NCBI GenBank assembly: GCA_902522115.1
Contig: CABYUV010000007.1
Span: 1-61,347 of the forward strand
Direction of reading: 5' to 3'
Source: an uncultured Pelagibacteraceae bacterium
GTDB lineage: Bacteria > Pseudomonadota > Alphaproteobacteria > Pelagibacterales > Pelagibacteraceae
DNA length: 61,347 bases
In this document: one piece after another, positions 54,917 to 61,347 of the stretch
Layout: every line of letters starts with the position of its first letter
How positions within the stretch are numbered: the stretch's first letter is position 1
Translations under genes and position numbers: made by a program
The notes under the pieces: generated by a model
What the model was told of the DNA's origin: nothing
Database searches by the model: none
The model's input: the letters and a program-made list of their open reading frames with translations, nothing else

Positions 54917-56878
54917 ATGAATATTAGTCTTTGGAAACCGTCTAGTAAAACAACAAAAAATTCAAATCTGTTCAAGTTTGAAAAATTTATATCCAAAAGA
55001 TACAATAAACATTTCAAAGTAAATTTCGAAAAAATTCATAATTGGTCAGTTAAAAACCAAGGTAATTTTTGGAGTAGTGTTTGGGATTTTTCAAAAATTA
55101 AAGGTATTAAAAGTAACACTAAAGTCAAAAAATCAAAAAAATTTTTTAAAAATATTTTTTTACCAAATTCAAAATTAAATTTTTCTGAAAATTTACTTTC
55201 AAAAAACACAAAAGAAAAAGCAATTACTTTTATTAGTGAAAATGGTTATCGTGAAATACGAAATTGGAATGAATTAAATAAAAATGTAAAAAACTTTTCA
55301 AATAACTTAAAAAAATTGAATATTAAGTCAAACGATAGAATAGCAGCTTATATGCCAAATATACCTCAAACTGTAGAAGCATTTTTAGGGTCTGTTGCTA
55401 TTGGAGCCATATGGTCATCTTGTTCACCTGATTTTGGAATTAATGGTGTTATAGAGAGATTTTCTCAAATTAGACCAAAAATTTTAATTATTACTAATCA
55501 ATATTTTTACAATGGAAAAAAGATTAATATTTTAGAGAGAATTCCTGAAATAATAAAAAAAATTCCTTCTATAAAACATGTAATTATATCTAGTTACCCA
55601 GGTCAGCCTATTTTAAAAATACTTCCAAAATATAAACATATAAAAACACATAATTGGAAAAATATTATTAAGGGGAATTTTTCAAAATTTAAATTTTCTA
55701 AGTTTGACTTTGAGCATAATTTAACAATTCTTTACTCTAGTGGTACAACAGGTAAACCTAAATGCATTTGTCATAAAAATGGGGGTGTATTAATTCAGCA
55801 TTTAAAAGAACATCAACTACATTGTGACATTAAAGAAAATGATAATGTTTTTTATTTTACAACATGTGGATGGATGATGTGGAATTGGCTAATTTCAGTT
55901 TTAGCTTCAAAAGCATCAATTGTATTATTTGATGGTTTCCCGATGTATAAACGTGATGATCTACTTATTAAAATAGCTAACAAAGAAAATATAACTCTTT
56001 TTGGAGTAAGTGCTAAATATATAGATACTCTAAGAAAAACAAATAAAAATTTTAAGAAAATTCATAAGTTAGAAAAACTTAGAACTATTTGCTCTACAGG
56101 ATCTCCTTTATCATCAGATTGTTTTAAATTTGTATATAAAAATATTAAAAAAAATGTTCATTTAGCATCTATTTCTGGAGGAACAGATATTGTTTCTTGT
56201 TTTGTTTTGGGCAATTTATATCAACCTGTAAATGCTGGAGAAATACAAAGCAAAGGTTTAGGTATGGATGTTAGAGTATTTAATGAAAAGGGAAAATCTG
56301 TTTTAGATCAGAAAGGTGAATTGGTTTGTGTAAATCCTTTTCCATCAATGCCTTTAAAATTTTGGAATGATCATAAAGATACTAAATTTAAAAAAGCTTA
56401 TTTTGATAAATATAGAAATATATGGCATCATGGTGATTACGCACAAATTACAAAAAATAATGGATTTATTATTTCAGGAAGATCAGATACAACTTTAAAT
56501 CCTGGTGGCGTTAGGCTTGGGACTGCCGAAATTTATTCTGAAGTAGAGCGGCTTAGAGAAATTAGAGAGTCTTTGGTTGTTGGTCAATCTTGGGACAATG
56601 ACGTCCGTATAATTTTATTTGTAATTTTAAATCCAAAGTATCAACTTGACGATAAATTATTAAAAAAATTGAAATTACAAATTAGAAAAAATGCATCACC
56701 AAGACATGTCCCAAGAAAAATAATTCAAATAAACGATATACCAAGAACTAAAAGTGGTAAAATTGTTGAATTAGCTGTTAAAAATATAATTGAAGGAACT
56801 ACAATAAAAAACAAAGAGGCTTTGGCTAATCCAGAAAGTTTAAATCAATTTAAAGATATTAGAGAGCTACAATATTAA
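54917..56878 (+). CDS. Acetoacetate--CoA ligase
   Basis: 653 residues, ANL superfamily. The N-terminal ACAS_N region is followed by the AMP-binding motif YSSGTTGKPKCI, then WMMWNWLISVLASKAS, SGGTDIVSCFVLGN, and the hinge and C-terminal lysine motif RTKSGKIVE. Length and the TTCGWMMWNW segment fit acetoacetyl-CoA synthetase rather than acetyl-CoA synthetase. It would let the cell use acetoacetate or recycle polymer-like intermediates. It is monocistronic and convergent with the PuuD-like gene, only 3 bp apart. Confidence 0.88.
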   Translation: MNISLWKPSSKTTKNSNLFKFEKFISKRYNKHFKVNFEKIHNWSVKNQGNFWSSVWDFSKIKGIKSNTKVKKSKKFFKNIFLPNSKLNFSENLLSKNTKEKAITFISENGYREIRNWNELNKNVKNFSNNLKKLNIKSNDRIAAYMPNIPQTVEAFLGSVAIGAIWSSCSPDFGINGVIERFSQIRPKILIITNQYFYNGKKINILERIPEIIKKIPSIKHVIISSYPGQPILKILPKYKHIKTHNWKNIIKGNFSKFKFSKFDFEHNLTILYSSGTTGKPKCICHKNGGVLIQHLKEHQLHCDIKENDNVFYFTTCGWMMWNWLISVLASKASIVLFDGFPMYKRDDLLIKIANKENITLFGVSAKYIDTLRKTNKNFKKIHKLEKLRTICSTGSPLSSDCFKFVYKNIKKNVHLASISGGTDIVSCFVLGNLYQPVNAGEIQSKGLGMDVRVFNEKGKSVLDQKGELVCVNPFPSMPLKFWNDHKDTKFKKAYFDKYRNIWHHGDYAQITKNNGFIISGRSDTTLNPGGVRLGTAEIYSEVERLREIRESLVVGQSWDNDVRIILFVILNPKYQLDDKLLKKLKLQIRKNASPRHVPRKIIQINDIPRTKSGKIVELAVKNIIEGTTIKNKEALANPESLNQFKDIRELQY

Positions 56879-56881
56879 TTT

Positions 56882-57484
56882 TTAATATAAGTTTTGAGCT
56901 ATTACCATTGTAAGTAACATTGGTAATGATAATAAAGTATTTGTTCTTGAAAATAACATCGCTGTTTTTGCTGACTTTGCTTTTGTATCAGGATCACTTT
57001 CAACAATTCCTAATGCTCTTTTCTGATTTGGCCAAATTACAAACCATACATTAAAAGCCATTATGATTCCTAGCCACATACCTATACCTATTGCAGTATG
57101 TTTTGGAACACCTGAACCAATACTTAAAGTCATAGCATCATGAAGATATCCATTAAGAAGAGCTAAAATTAAACCTGAAAGAACAGTTAATGCAGCAGCC
57201 CATCTAAAGTAAAATAATGCAGCAGGTGCTATTACTTTACCAATAGCTGGCTTTTGTTCATCTGGAATTTTTCCCATATTTGGAATTTGAACAAAATTGA
57301 AATACCACAACAACCCAATCCACATAATTGCAACAATCACATGTATGTATCTAAACAACCAGCTCCAGAACAATGTATCAATAGCGATTCCATCATTTAA
57401 ATAAAACAATCCTAAAAATAATAATATAGCTAACGCTAGGGATGTATGAATTGTTTTTGATAACGATGACAATAAATTGCTCAT
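56882..57484 (-). CDS. PuuD-like urate hydroxylase membrane domain protein (DUF989)
   Basis: 200 residues with five or six helices. RYIHVIVAIMWIGLLWYFNFVQ, a heme-protein-like HVxxAIMWIG segment (seen in part), and FNVWFVIWPNQKRALG match the N-terminal membrane domain of PuuD (Urate_ox_N). The C-terminal cytochrome c domain of classic PuuD (about 400 residues) is absent. Urate oxidation is therefore uncertain; a heme-containing electron-transfer protein is another possibility. It is a single gene between converging and same-strand neighbours. Confidence 0.75.
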   Translation of the reverse strand: MSNLLSSLSKTIHTSLALAILLFLGLFYLNDGIAIDTLFWSWLFRYIHVIVAIMWIGLLWYFNFVQIPNMGKIPDEQKPAIGKVIAPAALFYFRWAAALTVLSGLILALLNGYLHDAMTLSIGSGVPKHTAIGIGMWLGIIMAFNVWFVIWPNQKRALGIVESDPDTKAKSAKTAMLFSRTNTLLSLPMLLTMVIAQNLY

Positions 57485-57534
57485 GATTCTTAATAACTAT
57501 ACACTAATTTTTGAATATTTTTAAGTTGTTAAAT

Positions 57535-60387
57535 TTAAGCTAAAAGAGGTTTCAAAAATTGACCAGTATAACTCTCCTTTACTTTGCATATCTCTTCAGG
57601 TTTTCCTTCGGCGACAATATTACCACCCTTTATACCACCTTCTGGACCCATATCCACAATGTAGTCAGCTGTTTTAATAACATCTAGATTATGCTCAATA
57701 ACAACAACTGTATTTCCAAGTTTAACAAATGTATGAAGTATTTCTAAAAGTTTTTTAATATCATGTTGATGTAAACCTGTAGTTGGTTCATCTAATATAT
57801 ACATTGTCCTTCCAGTCGATCTCTTTGACAATTCTTTGGCCAGCTTAATTCGTTGTGCTTCACCTCCTGATAATGTAGTTGCTTGCTGACCAATTTTTAT
57901 ATAGCCCAATCCAACTTTTTTAAGAGTTAATAATTTTGTTTTTATATTAGATATATTTTCAAAATATTCACACCCTTCATCGACTGACATATCCAAAACA
58001 TCTGCAATACTTTTACCTTTAAATTTGATTTCCAAAGTTTCTCTATTGTATCTCGTTCCTTTGCATTCATCACACTGTATATAAACATCAGGTAAAAAAT
58101 GCATTTCATAAGTAATTACTCCATCACCCTCACATGCTTCACATCTACCTCCCTTAACATTAAAAGAAAATCTTCCTGGTTTATATCCTCTTGTTTTTGA
58201 CTCCGGGAGACTTGTAAACCAATCTCTGATCGGTCCAAAAGCTCCTGTATATGTAGCTGGATTAGATCTAGGTGTTCTTCCAATAGGAGATTGGTCTATA
58301 TCAATTATTTTATCAACTAATTCTACACCTTTATAACCTTTAAATGATTTAGGTGCTTTTCTTGCTTTATTATTCAAAGTTAAATTTAAGGCATGAAATA
58401 GAGTTTGTAATATTAAAGTAGATTTACCACTTCCAGAAACACCAGTAACACAGGTAAAGGTTCCAGTTGGAATTTTAAGATTAACATTGTTTAAATTATT
58501 TCCACTTGCACCATTGATTTCAACAAATCTTCCATTTTTAGCTAAACGTCGTATTTTTGGTATTTCGATTTTTTTTTTGTTAGCAAGATATTGGCCAGTA
58601 ATACTTTTTTTATCTTTTTTGATTTCCTCATATGTACCTTGGGCCGTTATTTGACCACCATTGCTACCAGCTTCAGGACCCAGATCAATAATATGATCTG
58701 CATTTTCCATTGTTTCGGTGTCATGTTCTACTACAATGACTGTATTACCTAAATCTCGTAACCTTTTTAATGCATTAATAAGTTTTACATTATCTTTTTG
58801 ATGCAATCCAATTGAAGGTTCATCCAAAACATATAATACACCTGTTAAACCAGATCCAATTTGTGAAGCTAATCTTATTCTTTGTGCTTCTCCACCTGAT
58901 AATGTTCCAGACTCTCTTGATAGTGTTAAATAGTCTAATCCAACATTTAGTAGGAAATTTAATCTTTCATTAATTTCTTTTAATACATGTTCAGCAATTT
59001 TAAATTGTCTTTTATCGAGGTTATTTTCTAAATTTTTAAACCATTCTGCTGCATCTAAAATAGATTTTTTTGTTACTTCACTAATATTTAGATCATTGAT
59101 TTTTACACATAAAGCTTCCTCTTTTAATCTATCTCCATTACATGCTTCACATGCTGTGTCTGATTGATATTCAGCAATAGCTTCTCTTTTCCACTCACTA
59201 TCAGACTCTAAAAATCTTCTTTCAAGATTATTAATTACACCTTCAAAAGTTTTTTTGTAAGAATATTTCTCGTATCCATCATCATAATTAAATTTAATTT
59301 CATCTTCGTCTGAGCCATAAAGAATTATATCTTTAATTTTTTTTGGTAATTTTTTCCATTTTTCGTCTAAAGAAAAACCATAATGTTTTGATAAAGATGC
59401 TAAAGTCTGTGCATAATATAATGTAGTTGATTTTGACCAAGGTTCAATTGCTCCATCAGCTAAACTTTTTCTTTCATCAGGGACAACTAAATTTGGATCA
59501 ACATTTAATTTAATTCCAATTCCTTCACACTCTTCACATGCTCCATATGGACTATTAAATGAAAAAAGTCGCGGTTCAATTTCTTCAATTGTAAAACCAC
59601 TCTCAGGGCATGCAAACTTTGTTGAGTAAATTAATTTTTCAATTTTTCTAAATTTTTGAGGAAGTGTTTCATCCTCATATTCAACAAAAACTAAACCATT
59701 AGCTAAATTTACAGCTGTTTCAATACTTTCAGCTAATCTGTTTCCAAGTTTTGAATTTAAAACTATCCTATCAACTAAGATTGAAATATCATGTTTAAAT
59801 TTTTTATCTAGATTAGGTGATTTTTCTATGTCATATAAAACGTTATTAATTTTAATTTTTCTAAATCCTCTTCTTTTGTAGCTTAAAATATCTTTTTTAT
59901 ATTCACCCTTACGACCTCTTACTACTGGAGCATAAATATATATTGTTGATTTTTTTGGCAATTTTTTAATTAAATCTACTATTTGTGTAATGGTTTGAGA
60001 TGTTATTGGTTTACCTGTAAATGGAGAGTAGGGTATGCCCGCTCTAGCGTATAATACCCTCATGTAATCATAAATTTCAGTGACAGTTGCAACAGTAGAT
60101 CTTGGGTTTTTTGAAGTATTTTTTTGTTCTATAGCAATAGCTGGACTTAATCCCTCAATTAAATCTACATTTGGTTTTTTCATTTTATCTAAAAATTGAC
60201 GTGCATAGGCAGATAAACTCTCTACATACCTTCTCTGACCTTCTGCATAGATAGTATCGAAAGCTAAAGATGATTTTCCTGACCCTGATAGACCCGTTAT
60301 GACCACAAATTTGTCTTTTGGAATTTCCACAGTAACATTCTTCAAATTATGTTCTTTAGCACCCTTAATAACTATCTTTTTCATCAT
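57535..60387 (-). CDS. uvrA: Excinuclease ABC subunit A
   Basis: 950 residues with two ABC modules: Walker [14 protein letters not shown] and [11 protein letters not shown], signatures [14 protein letters not shown] and [14 protein letters not shown], Walker [13 protein letters not shown] and [12 protein letters not shown]. The second zinc finger (CEACEGDG and [11 protein letters not shown]) is intact. In the first zinc module the usual CPxC reads CPES, so its second cysteine is missing, as in other alphaproteobacterial UvrA. It recognises DNA damage. It is divergent from ssb, as is common. Confidence 0.95.
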   Translation of the reverse strand: MMKKIVIKGAKEHNLKNVTVEIPKDKFVVITGLSGSGKSSLAFDTIYAEGQRRYVESLSAYARQFLDKMKKPNVDLIEGLSPAIAIEQKNTSKNPRSTVATVTEIYDYMRVLYARAGIPYSPFTGKPITSQTITQIVDLIKKLPKKSTIYIYAPVVRGRKGEYKKDILSYKRRGFRKIKINNVLYDIEKSPNLDKKFKHDISILVDRIVLNSKLGNRLAESIETAVNLANGLVFVEYEDETLPQKFRKIEKLIYSTKFACPESGFTIEEIEPRLFSFNSPYGACEECEGIGIKLNVDPNLVVPDERKSLADGAIEPWSKSTTLYYAQTLASLSKHYGFSLDEKWKKLPKKIKDIILYGSDEDEIKFNYDDGYEKYSYKKTFEGVINNLERRFLESDSEWKREAIAEYQSDTACEACNGDRLKEEALCVKINDLNISEVTKKSILDAAEWFKNLENNLDKRQFKIAEHVLKEINERLNFLLNVGLDYLTLSRESGTLSGGEAQRIRLASQIGSGLTGVLYVLDEPSIGLHQKDNVKLINALKRLRDLGNTVIVVEHDTETMENADHIIDLGPEAGSNGGQITAQGTYEEIKKDKKSITGQYLANKKKIEIPKIRRLAKNGRFVEINGASGNNLNNVNLKIPTGTFTCVTGVSGSGKSTLILQTLFHALNLTLNNKARKAPKSFKGYKGVELVDKIIDIDQSPIGRTPRSNPATYTGAFGPIRDWFTSLPESKTRGYKPGRFSFNVKGGRCEACEGDGVITYEMHFLPDVYIQCDECKGTRYNRETLEIKFKGKSIADVLDMSVDEGCEYFENISNIKTKLLTLKKVGLGYIKIGQQATTLSGGEAQRIKLAKELSKRSTGRTMYILDEPTTGLHQHDIKKLLEILHTFVKLGNTVVVIEHNLDVIKTADYIVDMGPEGGIKGGNIVAEGKPEEICKVKESYTGQFLKPLLA

Positions 60388-60433
60388 AATTTTAGTTGCT
60401 TTGAGTTAATAAAATTAATATTCAGAAGTATTG

Positions 60434-60442
60434 TGGTATAAT
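60434..60442 (+). promoter_or_regulatory. Extended -10 promoter element of ssb
   Basis: TGGTATAAT is a perfect extended -10 (TGnTATAAT) 33 bp before the ssb ATG in the 88-bp divergent uvrA-ssb gap. The -35 region is poorly matched, which extended -10 promoters tolerate. No obvious SOS-box-like palindrome is seen in the gap. Confidence 0.55.
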
Positions 60443-60475
60443 TCTAATTAACTAATTTAACAAATATTAAATATT

Positions 60476-60925
60476 ATGGCTGGAAGTTTAAATAAAGTAT
60501 TATTAATTGGTCGTTTGGGCGCAGATCCTGAAATTAAACAAATGGTAAATGGTAAAAGTGTAGCCAGATTAAGCCTTGCAACGAGTCAATCCTGGAAAGA
60601 TAAAAACACAGGCGAGAGAAAAGAAAAAACTGAATGGCACCGTGTGGTTGTATTTAACGAGGGTTTAGTGAATGTTGTTCAACAATATTTAAAAAAAGGT
60701 GCTCAAGTTTATGTTGAAGGACAACTTACTACAAGAAAATGGAAAGATGAGCAATCAGGACAAGATAAATACTCAACAGAAATAGTTATACAGGGATATA
60801 ATTCTTCACTCACTATGTTGGGTGGAGGTAATTCTGGTGGTGGAATTCAAAATGACACAACTCAACAAAATAACATCGAGGATTCTTCACAAGTGTCAGA
60901 TATGGATGATGAAATTCCATTTTAG
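60476..60925 (+). CDS. ssb: Single-stranded DNA-binding protein
   Basis: 149 residues. The OB fold (about 1-112) starts [19 protein letters not shown]; a Gly/Gln linker and the conserved acidic tip DMDDEIPF follow, the docking site for partner proteins. It is 5 bp before gyrA. Confidence 0.95.
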   Translation: MAGSLNKVLLIGRLGADPEIKQMVNGKSVARLSLATSQSWKDKNTGERKEKTEWHRVVVFNEGLVNVVQQYLKKGAQVYVEGQLTTRKWKDEQSGQDKYSTEIVIQGYNSSLTMLGGGNSGGGIQNDTTQQNNIEDSSQVSDMDDEIPF

Positions 60926-60930
60926 TTTCT

Positions 60931-61347
60931 ATGAAAAATACTGAGGATTTTAAAAATAAAAATATAAAATTAATCTCAATGCATGATGAGATGAGCTCAT
61001 CATACCTTTCATACGCAATGAGTGTAATAGTAAGTCGTGCACTTCCTGATGTCAGAGACGGATTAAAACCTGTTCATAGAAGAATTTTATATGCAATGTA
61101 TAAAGGTGGATATGATTGGTCTAAACAATTTAGAAAATCTGCAAGAATAGTTGGAGATGTTATTGGTAAATATCACCCTCATGGTGATCAGTCTGTTTAT
61201 GATGCTTTAGTTAGAATGGTGCAAGATTTCTCTATGAGTCTACCGTTAATTCAAGGTCAAGGAAATTTTGGTTCTATAGATGGCGATCCTGCTGCGGCAA
61301 TGAGATATACTGAAACTCGTTTGTCAAAAGTTTCTAAACATTTGATA
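60931..61347 (+). CDS. gyrA: DNA gyrase subunit A (3' end beyond window)
   Basis: The first 139 residues are visible. [38 protein letters not shown] sequence (in parts), [16 protein letters not shown] and [15 protein letters not shown] identify GyrA; the last contains the catalytic Tyr126. FGSIDGD rather than a GAPDDP-like segment argues against ParC. Residue 87, at the position of E. coli Ser83, is Gln, and Asp91 (E. coli 87) is kept. The gene starts at ATG 60931, 5 bp after ssb. Confidence 0.93.
   Translation, partial: MKNTEDFKNKNIKLISMHDEMSSSYLSYAMSVIVSRALPDVRDGLKPVHRRILYAMYKGGYDWSKQFRKSARIVGDVIGKYHPHGDQSVYDALVRMVQDFSMSLPLIQGQGNFGSIDGDPAAAMRYTETRLSKVSKHLI

Noticed and set aside
43000..61347. 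A hidden defence or secondary-metabolite system in the right third
   Set aside because: All genes there match housekeeping families in conserved order; no unexplained cluster remains.

Overview
The window is a densely packed, very AT-rich stretch of an alphaproteobacterial chromosome. It looks like the SAR11 clade (Pelagibacterales): low GC, very short intergenic gaps, many 1-nt TAATG stop/start overlaps, no insertion sequences, phage genes or CRISPR arrays, and gene neighbourhoods such as aapJQMP, dgt-argS-x-nagZ-scpAB-tatABC-serS and yajC-secDF that are usual in this class. The organism call is an inference from sequence style and gene content; no marker such as 16S rRNA is present.

Layout. 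1-4.3 kb: general amino-acid ABC transporter aapJ(partial)QMP. 4.5-5.1 kb: an XRE regulator with a repeated upstream motif, then tRNA-Asn and tRNA-Cys on the minus strand. 5.3-11.7 kb: valS, ilvD, a mannose-1-phosphate guanylyltransferase and a DMT permease in one tightly coupled run. 11.9-12.1 kb: a small lysine-rich protein. 12.2-27.1 kb: a large phosphate block. It holds a lipid kinase (DAGK), a PlcP-like metallophosphoesterase and an Agt-like glycosyltransferase (the membrane-lipid remodelling set), phoR, an unknown periplasmic protein, pstSCAB-phoU-phoB, sixA, ppk and ppx. 27.3-28.6 kb: an arsenate block on the minus strand (aqpS-type aquaglyceroporin, arsC, small membrane protein). 28.7-36.6 kb: a short glpD, ugpB-A-E-E'-C, ugpQ and a 2H phosphoesterase, flanked by a 117-bp direct repeat. 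36.7-41.9 kb: PhyH dioxygenase, HCCA isomerase-like and peroxiredoxin-like proteins, znuA, then divergent znuC-znuB-zur with two Zur-type palindromes between them. 41.9-61.3 kb: mostly housekeeping genes (Ldh-2 family dehydrogenase, xthA, erpA/iscA, dgt, argS, nagZ, scpAB, tatABC, serS, yajC-secDF, acetoacetyl-CoA synthetase, PuuD-like membrane protein, uvrA, ssb, gyrA partial).

How it works together. From about 12 to 36 kb nearly every gene can be tied to phosphorus. PhoR/PhoB sense phosphate and Pst imports it. Ppk/Ppx handle polyphosphate. PlcP, Agt and DAGK would replace phospholipids with glycolipids. Ugp, UgpQ and GlpD would use glycerol-phosphate esters. ArsC/AqpS would deal with arsenate entering as a phosphate mimic. 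Two clear Pho-box-like 7-4-7 repeats (before pstS and before the lipid kinase) and a weaker one before the arsenate operon suggest shared PhoB control.

Most notable observation: the 3' end of the phyH gene and its 3' flank occur twice in direct orientation (28568-28684 and 36621-36737), exactly bracketing the glpD-ugp block. The left copy lies in frame behind a glpD that lacks its C-terminal domain. This is the footprint of insertion, duplication or deletion of an organophosphate-uptake cassette.
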